The notes beneath the pieces are model-generated. The model was not told the origin of the DNA, did not search any database, and saw only the letters and a program-made list of their open reading frames with translations. Below are positions 27,945 to 40,854 of a stretch of DNA of 64,000 bases, piece after piece. The stretch comes from Nemertoderma westbladi. Its lineage: Eukaryota; Xenacoelomorpha; Nemertodermatida; Nemertodermatidae. The stretch's first letter is position 1. Each line of letters begins with the position of its first letter. The position numbers were made by a program, and so were the translations under genes. The stretch lies in assembly GCA_032718475.1 (NCBI GenBank), contig JAUCBJ010004802.1:1-64000 (forward strand), read 5' to 3'.

Positions 27945-30900
27945 CACTAAACCCCCAATGTACGTACATACAGTACACTAGACCATCTACGTACAAAGTA
28001 CACTAAACCCACTTATGTACAATATAAAATAAACCCACTCTGTACAATTTACACTAAACCCACTATGTACAATTTACACTAAACCCACAATGTACATAAA
28101 GTTCACTAGACCCTGTACGTACAAAGTACACTAAATCCACTATGTACAATATACAATAAACCCACTCTGTACAATTTACACTAAACCCACTATGTACAAT
28201 TTACACTAAACCCACAATGTACATACAGTACACTAGAACCTCTACGTACAAAGTACACTAAACCCACTATGTACAATATACAATAAACCCACTACGTACA
28301 ATGTACACTAAACCAACTATGTACAATTTACACTAAACCCACTATGTACAATTTACACTAAACCCACAATGTACATACACCATACACTAAACCCACTACG
28401 TACAATGTACAATAAACCCACTACGTACAATGTACAAAAAACGCACTACGTAGAATGTACACTAAACCCACAATGTACATACACCATACACTAAACCCAC
28501 TACGTACAATGTACAATAAACCCACTACGTACAATGTACACTAAACCCACTATGTACAATTTACACTAAACCCACTATGTACAATTTACACTAAACCCAC
28601 TATGTACAATTTACACTAAACCCACAATGTACATACAACATACACTAAAGCCACTACGTGCAATGTAAAATAAACCCACTACGAACAATGTACAATAAAC
28701 CCACTACGTACAATGTACAATAATCCCACTACGTGCAATATACAATACACCCACAATGTACATACACTATACACAAACCCACTATGTACAATTTACACTA
28801 AACCCACAATGTACATACAGTACACTAGACCCTCTACGTACAAAGTACACTAAACCCACTATGTACAATATACAATAAACCCACTACGTACAATGTACAC
28901 TAAACCCACTATGTACAATTTACACTAAACCCACTATGTACAATTTACACTAAACCCACTATGTACAATTTAAACTAAACCCACAATGTACATACACCAT
29001 ACACTAAACAATGTACAATGTACAATAAACCCACTACGTTCAATGTACAAAAAACGCACTACGTAGAATGTACACTAAACCCACAATGTACATACACAAT
29101 ACACTAAACCCACTACGTACAATGTACAATAAACCCACTACGTACAATGTACACTAAACCCACTATGTACAATTTACACTAAACCCACTATGTACAATTT
29201 ACACAAAACCCACTATGTACAATTTACACTAAACCCACAATGTACATACACCATACACTAAAGCCACTACGTACAATGTAAAATAAACCCACTACGAACA
29301 ATACAATAAACCCACTACGTACAATGTACAATAATCCCACTACGTACAATATACAATACACCCACAATGTACATACACTATACACAAACCCACTATGTAC
29401 AATTTACACTAAACCCACAATGTACATACAGTACACTAGACCCTCTACGTACAAAGTACACTAAACCCACTATGTACAATATACAATAAACCCACTACGT
29501 ACAATGTACACTAAACCCACTATGTACAATTTACACTAAACCCACTATGTACAATTTACACTAAACCCACAATGTACAATGTACAATAAACCCACAATGT
29601 ACATACACCATACACTAAACCCACTACGTACAATGTACAATAAGCCCACAATGTACAATGTACAATAAACCCACTACGTACAATGTACACTAAACCCACT
29701 ACGTACAATGTACAATAAACCCACAATGTACATACACCATACACTAAAAACCCACTGCGTACAATGTACAATAAACCCACTCGTACAATGTACAATGTAC
29801 AATAAACCCACAATGTACAATGTACAATAAACCCACTACGTACAATGTACAATAAACCCACAATGTACATACACCATACACTAAACCCACTACGTACAAT
29901 GTACAATAAGCCCACAATGTACAATGTACAATAAACCCACTACGTACAATGTACACTAAACCCACTACGTACAATGTACAATAAACCCACAATGTACATA
30001 CACCATACACTAAAAACCCACTGCGTACAATGTACAATAAACCCACTCGTACAATGTACAATGTACAATAGACCCACAATGTACAATGTACACTAAACCC
30101 ATAATGTACATACTCTATACACAAACCCACTACGTACAATGTTGTGACGGGATCAAGGGATCCCGACCGGTTGATTTGCGTTACGCGTCACCGTGGAATT
30201 AGAAAGGTAATAGTTTGCTGTTGTCGTTCTGATGTTGTTGATATAGATTGATATATATAATGTACGTGATAGCACAGTTGACAGTGAGAATGAGAGTTGA
30301 TAATATATGTTATACCGGTATGGCGGTGACGGTACGAAAGTGTCACCGAACTGCCCTAGATGACTGAGATGACTGAATGAATAACACAACTGACTGATAA
30401 TATATATTCACCCTACGCTATTCTGGCCTTGCTACTTAGCGGATGCTCTCTTCCCTGTCCCTGATTGGTTGATATACTAATTCTCGGCTCCCACCTCTGT
30501 GGGAGTGCTCCCCCCCCCCCCCCCCCCCCCCGCTGCTGTTACTTTCCCTCTCCCAAGAGGTTTGACCTATAACCTATTTTGTGTGGCTCTTTGGGGCAGT
30601 GTGTTGTCCCCGTTATTGGGGGTGATACGAGGTTGATTGTAATCAATCTCGTACTCCCCAATATTGCTTAAAGGCGCCACTTCCCAACTTTATGGGGGTT
30701 ATGTGAGGCGGAATTGAATCCGCTCACAAATGTACACTAAACCCACAATGTACATACACCATACACTAAAAACCCACTACGTACAATGTACAATAAACCC
30801 ACAATGTACAATGTACAATAAACCCACTACGTACAATGTACACTAAACCCACAATGTACATACACTATACACAAACCCACTACGTACAATGTACAATAAA

Positions 30901-33900
30901 CCCACTCGTACAATGTACAATAAACCCACTCGTATAATGTACAATAGACCCACCACGTACAATGTACAATAAACCCAATACATACATTATACACAAACCC
31001 ACTACGTACAATGTACGATAAACCCACTACGTACAAAGTACAATAGACCCACCACGTACAATGTACGATAAACCCACTACGTACAATGTACAATAAACCC
31101 ACTACGTACAATGTACACTAAACCCACTATGTACAATTTACACTAAACCCACTATGTACAATTTACACTAAACCCACAATGTACATACACTATACACAAA
31201 CGCACTACGTACAATGTAAAATAAACCCACAATGTACATACACCATACACTAAAAACCCACTGCGTACAATGTACAATAAACCCACTCGTACAATGTACA
31301 ATGTACAATAAACCCACTGCGTAACAATGTACAATAAACCCAATACGTACAATGTACAATAAACCCACTACGTAACAATGTACAATAAACCCACCACGTA
31401 CAATGTACAATAAACCCACTACGTAACAATGTACAATAAACCCACCACGTACAATGAACAATAAACCCACTACGTAACAATGTACAATAAACCCTCTCGT
31501 ACAATGTACAATAAACCCACCACGTACAATGTACAATAAACCCACTCGTACAATGTACAATAAACCCATTACGTACAATGTACAATAAACCCACTACGTA
31601 CAATGTACAATAAACCCACAACGTACAATGTACAATAAACCCACTACGTAACAATGTACAATAAACCCACCACGTACAATGTACAATAAACCCACTACGT
31701 AACAATGTACAATAAACCCACTGCGTAACAATGTACAATAAACCCAATACGTACAATGTACAATAACCCCACACGTACAATGTACGATAAACCCACTACG
31801 TAACAATGACCAATAAACCCACCACGTACAATGTACAATAAACCCACTACGTACAATGTACAATAAACCCAATACGTACAATGTACAATAACCCCACACG
31901 TACAATGTACAATAAACCCACTACGTAACAATGTACAATAAACCCACTACGTACAATGTACAATAAACCCAATACGTACAATGTACAATAACCCCACACG
32001 TACAATGTACAATAAACCCACGACGTACAATGTACAATAAACCCACTACGTACAATGTACAATAAACCCACTACGTACAATGTACAATAAACCCAATACG
32101 TACAATGTACAATAACCCCACACGTACAATGTACAATAAACCCACTACGTAACAATGTACAATAAACCCACAACGTACAATTTACAATAAACCCACTACG
32201 TAACAATGTACAATAACCCCACTACGTACAATGTACAATAAACCCACAATGTACATACACCATACACTAAACCCACTACGTAACAATGTACAATAAACCC
32301 ACTACGTACAATGTACAATAAACCCACTACGTACAATGTACAATAATCCCACTCGTACAATGTACAATAAACCCACTACCTACAATGTACAATAAACCCA
32401 CTGCGTAACAATGTACAATAATCCCAATACGTACAATGTACAATAAACCCACTACGTAACAATGTACAATAAACCCACTACGTAACAATGTACAATAAAC
32501 CCACTGCGTAACAATGTACAATAAACCCAATACGTACAATGTACAATAAACCCACTACGTAACAATGTACAATAAACCCACTACGTAACAATGTACAATA
32601 AACCCACTACGTAACAATGTACAATAAACCCACAACGTACAATGTACAATAAACCCACTACGTAACAATGTACAATAAACCCACTACGTACAATGTACAA
32701 TAAACCCACTACGTAACAATGTACAATAAACCCACTGCGTAACAATGTACAATAAACCCAATACGTACAATGTACAATAAACCCACTACGTAACAATGTA
32801 CAATAAACCCACTACGTAACAATGTACAATAAACCCACTACGTACAATGTACAATAAACCCGCTACCTACAATGTACAATAAACCCACCACGTACAATGT
32901 ACAATAAACCCACTACGTAACAATGTACAATAAACCCACCACGTACAATGTACAATAAACCCACTACGTAACAATGTACAATAAACCCACTGCGTAACAA
33001 TGTACAATAAACCCACAACGTAACAATGTACAATAAACCCACTACGTAACAATGTACAATAAACCCACAACGTAACAATGTACAATAAACCCACTACGTA
33101 ACAATGTACAATAAACCCACAACGTACAATGTACAATAAACCCACTACGTAACAATGTACAATAAACCCACTACGTACAATGTACAATAAACCCACTACG
33201 TACAATGTACAATAAACCCACTACGTAACAATGTACAATAAACCCACTACGTACAATGTACAATAAACCCAATACGTACAATGTACAATAACCCCACACG
33301 TACAATGTACAATAAACCCACCACGTACAATGTACAATAAACCCACTAAGTACAATGTACAATAAACCCACTACGTACAATGTACAATAAACCCAATACG
33401 TACAATGTACAATAACCCCACACGTACAATGTACAATAAACCCACTACGTAACAATGTACAATAAACCCACAACGTACAATGTACAATAAACCCACTACG
33501 TAACAATGTACAATAAACCCACTACGTACAATGTACAATAAACCCACCACGTACAATGTACAATAATCCCACTCGTACAATGTACAATAAACCCACTACC
33601 TACAATGTACAATAAACCCACTACCTACAATGTACAATAAACCCACCACGTACAATGTACAATAAACCCACTACGTAACAATGTACAATAAACCCACTGC
33701 GTAACAATGTACAATAAACCCACTCGTACAATGTACAATAAACCCACTACCTACAATGTACAATAAACCCACTACCTACAATGTACAATAAACCCACCAC
33801 GTACAATGTACAATAAACCCACTTCGTACAATGTACAATAATCCCACTCGTACAATGTACAATAAACCCACTACCTACAATGTACAATAAACCCACTACC

Positions 33901-36900
33901 TACAATGTACAATAAACCCACCACGTACAATGTACAATAAACCCACTACGTACAATGTACAATAATCCCACTCGTACAATGTACAATAAACCCACTACCT
34001 ACAATGTACAATAAACCCACTACCTACAATGTACAATAAACCCACCACGTACAATGTACAATAAACCCACTACGTAACAATGTACAATAAACCCACTACG
34101 TACAATGAACAATAAACCCACCACGTACAATGTACAATAATCCCACTCGTACAATGTACAATAAACCCACTACCTACAATGTACAATAAACCCACTACCT
34201 ACAATGTACAATAAACCCACTACGTAACAATGTACAATAAACCCACTACCTACAATGTACAATAATCCCACTCGTACAATGTACAATAAACCCACTACCT
34301 ACAATGTACAATAAACCCACTACCTACAATGTACAATAAACCCACTACGTAACAATGTACAATAAACCCACTACCTACAATGTACAATAAACCCACTACG
34401 TAACAATGTACAATAAACCCACTACGTACAATGAACAATAAACCCACCACGTACAATGTACAATAATCCCACTCGTACAATGTACAATAAACCCACTACC
34501 TACAATGTACAATAAACCCACTACCTACAATGTACAATAAACCCACTACGTAACAATGTACAATAAACCCACTACCTACAATGTACAATAAACCCACCAC
34601 GTACAATGTACAATAAACCCACTACGTAACAATGTACAATAAACCCACTACGTACAATGTACAATAAACCCACTACGTACAATGTACAATAAACCCACTC
34701 GTACAATGTACAATAAACCCACAATGTACAATGTACAATAAACCCACTACCTACAATGTACAATAAACCCACTACCTACAATGTACAATAAACCCACTAC
34801 CTACAATGTACAATAAACCCACCATGTACAATGTACAATAAACCCACTACGTAACAATGTACAATAAACCCACCACGTACAATGTACAATAAACCCACTA
34901 CGTAACAATGTACAATAAACCCACTACGTACAATGTACAATAACCCCACACGTACAATGTACAATAAACCCACCACGTACAATGTACAATAAACCCACTA
35001 AGTACAATGTACAATAAACCCACTACGTACAATGTACAATAAACCCAATACGTACAATGTACAATAACCCCACACGTACAATGTACAATAAACCCACTAC
35101 GTAACAATGTACAATAAACCCACAACGTACAATGTACAATAAACCCACTACGTAACAATGTACAATAAACCCACTACGTACAATGTACAATAAACCCACC
35201 ACGTACAATGTACAATAATCCCACTCGTACAATGTACAATAAACCCACTACCTACAATGTACAATAAACCCACTACCTACAATGTACAATAAACCCACCA
35301 CGTACAATGTACAATAAACCCACTACGTAACAATGTACAATAAACCCACTGCGTAACAATGTACAATAAACCCACTCGTACAATGTACAATAAACCCACT
35401 ACCTACAATGTACAATAAACCCACTACCTACAATGTACAATAAACCCACCACGTACAATGTACAATAAACCCACTTCGTACAATGTACAATAATCCCACT
35501 CGTACAATGTACAATAAACCCACTACCTACAATGTACAATAAACCCACTACCTACAATGTACAATAAACCCACCACGTACAATGTACAATAAACCCACTA
35601 CGTACAATGTACAATAATCCCACTCGTACAATGTACAATAAACCCACTACCTACAATGTACAATAAACCCACTACCTACAATGTACAATAAACCCACCAC
35701 GTACAATGTACAATAAACCCACTACGTAACAATGTACAATAAACCCACTACGTACAATGAACAATAAACCCACCACGTACAATGTACAATAATCCCACTC
35801 GTACAATGTACAATAAACCCACTACCTACAATGTACAATAAACCCACTACCTACAATGTACAATAAACCCACTACGTAACAATGTACAATAAACCCACTA
35901 CCTACAATGTACAATAATCCCACTCGTACAATGTACAATAAACCCACTACCTACAATGTACAATAAACCCACTACCTACAATGTACAATAAACCCACTAC
36001 GTAACAATGTACAATAAACCCACTACCTACAATGTACAATAAACCCACTACGTAACAATGTACAATAAACCCACTACGTACAATGAACAATAAACCCACC
36101 ACGTACAATGTACAATAATCCCACTCGTACAATGTACAATAAACCCACAATGTACATACACTATACACAAACCCACTACGTACAATGAACAATAAACCCA
36201 CCACGTACAATGTACAATAATCCCACTCGTACAATGTACAATAAACCCACTACCTACAATGTACAATAAACCCACTACCTACAATGTACAATAAACCCAC
36301 TACGTAACAATGTACAATAAACCCACTACCTACAATGTACAATAATCCCACTCGTACAATGTACAATAAACCCACTACCTACAATGTACAATAAACCCAC
36401 TACCTACAATGTACAATAAACCCACTACGTAACAATGTACAATAAACCCACCACGTACAATGTACAATAAACCCACTACGTAACAATGTACAATAAACCC
36501 ACTACGTACAATGAACAATAAACCCACCACGTACAATGTACAATAATCCCACTCGTACAATGTACAATAAACCCACTACCTACAATGTACAATAAACCCA
36601 CTACCTACAATGTACAATAAACCCACTACGTAACAATGTACAATAAACCCACTACCTACAATGTACAATAATCCCACTCGTACAATGTACAATAAACCCA
36701 CTACCTACAATGTACAATAAACCCACTACGTACAATGTACAATAAACCCACTACCTACAATGTACAATAAACCCACTACCTACAATGTACAATAAACCCA
36801 CTACGTAACAATGTACAATAAACCCACTACCTACAATGTACAATAATCCCACTCGTACAATGTACAATAAACCCACTACCTACAATGTACAATAAACCCA

Positions 36901-38508
36901 CTACGTACAATGTACAATAAACCCACTACCTACAATGTACAATAAACCCACTACCTACAATGTACAATAAACCCACTACGTAACAATGTACAATAAACCC
37001 ACTACCTACAATGTACAATAATCCCACTCGTACAATGTACAATAAACCCACTACGTAACAATGTACAATAAACCCACTACGTACAATGAACAATAAACCC
37101 ACCACGTACAATGTACAATAATCCCACTCGTACAATGTACAATAAACCCACTACCTACAATGTACAATAAACCCACTACCTACAATGTACAATAAACCCA
37201 CTACGTAACAATGTACAATAAACCCACTACCTACAATGTACAATAATCCCACTCGTACAATGTACAATAAACCCACTACCTACAATGTACAATAAACCCA
37301 CTACCTACAATGTACAATAAACCCACTACGTAACAATGTACAATAAACCCACTACCTACAATGTACAATAAACCCACCACGTACAATGTACAATAAACCC
37401 ACTACGTAACAATGTACAATAAACCCACTACGTACAATGTACAATAAACCCACTACGTACAATGTACAATAAACCCACTCGTACAATGTACAATAAACCC
37501 ACAATGTACAATGTACAATAAACCCACTACCTACAATGTACAATAAACCCACTACCTACAATGTACAATAAACCCACTACCTACAATGTACAATAAACCC
37601 ACCACGTACAATGTACAATAAACCCACTACGTAACAATGTACAATAAACCCACCACGTACAATGTACAATAAACCCACTACGTAACAATGTACAATAAAC
37701 CCACTACGTACAATGAACAATAAACCCACCACGTACAATGTACAATAAACCCACTACGTAACAATGTACAATAAACCCACTACGTACAATGAACAATAAA
37801 CCCACCACGTACAATGTACAATAAACCCACTACGTAACAATGTACAATAAACCCACTACGTACAATGAACAATAAACCCACTACGTACAATGTACAATAA
37901 ACCCACCACGTACAATGTACAATAATCCCACTCGTACAATGTACAATAAACCCACTACCTACAATGTACAATAAACCCACTACCTACAATGTACAATAAA
38001 CCCACCACGTACAATGTACAATAAACCCACTACGTAACAATGTACAATAAACCCACTACGTACAATGAACAATAAACCCACCACGTACAATGTACAATAA
38101 ACCCACTACGTACAATGAACAATAAACCCACCACGTACAATGTACAATAAACCCACTACGTAACAATGTACAATAAACCCACTACGTACAATGAACAATA
38201 AACCCACTACGTACAATGTACAATAAACCCACCACGTACAATGTACAATAATCCCACTCGTACAATGTACAATAAACCCACTACCTACAATGTACAATAA
38301 ACCCACTACCTACAATGTACAATAAACCCACTACGTAACAATGTACAATAAACCCACTCGTACAATGTACAATAAACCCACTACGTACAATGTACAATTA
38401 ACCCCACAATGTACATACACCATACACTAAAAATCCACTACGTACAATGTACAATAAACCCACTACGTACAATGTACAATAAATCCCACAAAGTACATGT
38501 ACAATGTA
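27945..38508. repeat. 25-27-bp minisatellite, ~10 kb, inside a LamG-gene intron
   Basis: The unit resembles 'aatgtacaataaaccc' plus 'actacgtac' or 'actacgtaac', 25-27 bp, with about 380-400 copies. The left part (to ~29575) favours 'aatttacactaaaccc' and 'catacagtacactaga' variants with a ~610-bp higher-order period. Further right a higher-order period near 1.65 kb is visible (marker 'aaccccacacgtac' at 33292 and 34940; 'cactgcgtaac' at ~33695 and ~35347). Each unit contains GTACAATGTAC, a short inverted repeat. Many minus-strand short frames (VYCTLYVVGLLYIV-like) are shadows of the array. One solo LTR interrupts it. Confidence 0.97.
30143..30728. mobile_element. Solo LTR, 586 bp, inside the minisatellite
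   Basis: Unique sequence beginning TGTGACGGGATC and ending CCGCTCACA, flanked on both sides by AATGT (30138-30142 and 30729-30733). It has TG...CA ends, a TATA-like 'gatatatataatg' at about 30249 and a run of 22 C at 30510-30531. No internal coding region remains. The orientation is not certain. Confidence 0.8.
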
Positions 38509-38691
38509 AAATAAACCTCAATAAAAGTATGTAATGTTATGGTTTTTTTTAAACCATACTATACAATAATATAATCAGTTTAATGGGGAATTGTAACTTA
38601 ACCTGGACACAATTACAGTGTACATTATTTAAATATTTTTATGTTTTTCAAGGCCAATTCCAATTGATGTCAAAGAAAATTATAAACATAC

Positions 38692-39366
38692 CGGAATTCA
38701 TACAAGTTGGTGTAGATGATAACATTTCAACAATGATAGCATCTAGTTGTATTTCAGATAAGTAACAATTGTAGTATCGTGCATTGGAAATGAACCCATG
38801 GAATGTTCTGATATGGTCAGCTGTTATACGCTTTCCTAGATTCAGATCCAATTCGCGATCACACAGACATCTTTGTGTGTTGGGAGTATCAAATACAATC
38901 TTCTGGTTATCACAACTGCCAACTCGTCTAGCATATAGGAATGTCTTCTTATCATCAGCACTCACACCGATAGCGACGATATTCCAGTTGTTTAGGGTAA
39001 CCGAGTCTGCGCTATTCAGCGTACCAATCCCTGCGACTACTGGGTTATAGTATAAGGTAGTCGCCTCTAAGTAGATCCATAAATGCGACCCCATAGTTGT
39101 TAAACTCGAGAAGTCAAATATTGGTCCTAGTATTTGACTCGTCTTAATAAATGCCAACATTGTAAATGTTTCCGATGTTAATTGGTCTGGTTCGTGTGGG
39201 ATAGATATGTAACCATGGTTGAAGTCTACAGCAGTGTCCTCTAAGCCGCAAGGCCCTGGCACATTACTTAAGATGCCATTTTCAACGCCATCATGGGTTC
39301 CTTCTTTATCTTGACTTCCAGTTACAATGTCTAACACCCACCATGATTTATCTATATTACATCGGT
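38692..39366 (-). CDS. LamG-like exon 1 of the minus-strand gene
   Basis: This minus-strand exon runs 39366 to 38692, with acceptor 'gccctttcag' and donor GTATGT after 'gaattccg'. Both ends are phase 1 and the length is 675 bases (225 codons). The protein reads RCNIDKSWWVLDIVTGS, then AVDFNHGYISIPHEPDQ, SETFTMLAFIKTSQILGPIF, LNNWNIVAIGVSADDKKTFL, LNLGKRIT and HGFISNARYYNCYLS, matching the exon at 27238-27897 block for block. Tandem duplication of a symmetric exon is the likely origin. A phase-1 acceptor means at least one more upstream exon, not found here. Probably an extracellular lectin-like or matrix protein. Confidence 0.78.
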
Positions 39367-39714
39367 CTGAAAGGGCAATATAGTATTATAAATATATTAT
39401 TTATTATTACAAACATATTAACGCATTGATATGCAGTGTGTCGTATCTAATAGGGGCTATTTGATACGATTTCTCTTTTGAATAACTCTCTTAGTTATAA
39501 ACAAAAATACGATTACCAAGCATTACTGAATGAAAGCCAGTAAATAGCAGACGTAGCTTTGCATTAGCGATTTATTTGTTATAATTAAATTTACGCGATA
39601 TGAAACAATTAACTTTTAAATTTTTTAAATAAATTTTTCTTTGTTTTGTTTTTTTATGCAGCAGATTTTAAACTGTAAAGTAACAGAGTAAATAATTCAT
39701 TTACAGCCAATTAG
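39367..39714. other. AT-rich stretch, no exon recognised
   Basis: Lies upstream (minus strand) of the LamG exon. No signal-peptide exon or repeat could be supported. Confidence 0.4.
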
Positions 39715-39925
39715 CAGGACAGGGCATTGCTTTCGCCGTGAGGACCAGTGTACAATCTTATGCTTTGGCGGTTACATCGCGTTTCGGCAACTGTCGCGAT
39801 TCGGCAAAAAAGTCGCGTTTCGGCAAAAAAGATGCGTTTCGGCAAAAAAAGTCGCGATTCTACAAAAAGTCGCGATTCGGCAAAAAATGTTGCGTTTCGG
39901 CAAAAAGTAGCGTTTCGGCAACTTA
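39715..39925. repeat. LINE 3'-end scrap followed by ~20-bp GCGTTTCGGCAAAAA minisatellite
   Basis: 39715-39768 matches the LINE at 42190-42243 ('ttcgccgtgaggaccag', 'cttatgctttggc'). It passes directly into about eight copies of a 15-21 bp unit ('gtcgcg(t/a)ttcggcaaaaaa') ending at 39925. A further 'cccaatcttata' short repeat follows to ~40005. Confidence 0.75.
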
Positions 39926-40164
39926 AGCCAACCCACTCCCAATCTTATAGCCAACCCTATCCCAATCTTATAGCTCAATCTTCTAAGTCCCAATCTTATA
40001 AATCAAATTCGCGGCAAATTTAATTTAAATTTATTTGAATTTGGAAACCATCCAGCAGAATTCTGTTGTAGTAAAAGGTATATGTTTGTTTATTTACTTT
40101 ATTAATTAATTATCTGATATGAATATTTATTTCTTTCTTTAATCGCAGATCGTCATCTGCGTTT

Positions 40165-40854
40165 ATGGCCGTCGTAAACGAGAATGGCGGAACCAACGCA
40201 GAAATCGGGGCGTTGCTCACGGAAAATGGCGTTACTTCGGCGGCGGAAACGGGAATATTGCTGCATCCTGAACTCCTGGAACTAATGCGAGAAAGGCAGA
40301 AGGAATGGCGAGAGAAAGCGAATCAACAACGCAGATCAGTCAGGAAATACTACAAAGCGCAGGACGATGCTATCGATACGTTCACTAGAACAACTCTCGT
40401 AGACTTCGCGGCACATCAGAAACATTTACCCAACAACCGGACCGTGGAACTCGCATCCAAGATATCCTTCTTCATGAATCTGCTGCTCGTTATACTGAAA
40501 CTCGTTGCATCGGTGTGGAGCGGATCGCTCGCGATTATATCCAGCGTGGTGGACAGCGCGGTTGATTTGACTTCCGGTGTGGTTATTTGGTACACCAGTC
40601 GCACTGTAAGGCACCGCAATATATATTCCTACCCACAGGGTCGCACCAGACTGGAACCAGTAGCTGTTGTTGTTATATCCGTTATCATGGCTTTGGCTTG
40701 CGTTCAGGTGGTGGTGGAATCAGTTCAAGTAATAGTTTACGATACCGCTGACCCCCTTATTGACGCGGTTTCTATTCCACTGATTGGTGTTACCGTTCTT
40801 GTTAAATTTTCCCTTTTTCTCTACTGCCGATCTATTGACTCCTTAGCTACTCAG
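40165..40854 (+). CDS. Mn-type cation diffusion facilitator, exon 1 (residues 1-230)
   Basis: This is a metal transporter of the CDF/MTP family, moving divalent metal across a membrane. The ATG at 40165 follows a splice-acceptor-like 'tttaatcgcag' (ending 40148), so an upstream non-coding exon is possible. Residues ~1-95 are a cytosolic N-terminus with KYYKAQDDAIDTF, a pattern seen in plant and fungal Mn-CDFs. Hydrophobic segments follow at ~97-125, 128-145, 163-191 and 202-221. D130-SAV-D134 in the second segment is the D-x3-D metal site of Mn-type CDFs; zinc types have His there. YPQGRTRLEP follows in the loop. The exon ends at CAG|GTTAGG in phase 0; reading past it adds non-conserved residues until a stop at 40968. 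Confidence 0.85.

Noticed and set aside
29556-38306. Dozens of short minus-strand frames with VYCTLYVVGLLYIV-like products
   Set aside because: All are shadows of the ~26-bp array and shift frame with unit-length changes.
27945-38508. CRISPR-like array
   Set aside because: There are no unique spacers between repeats; the units are contiguous and of variable length, as in a minisatellite.
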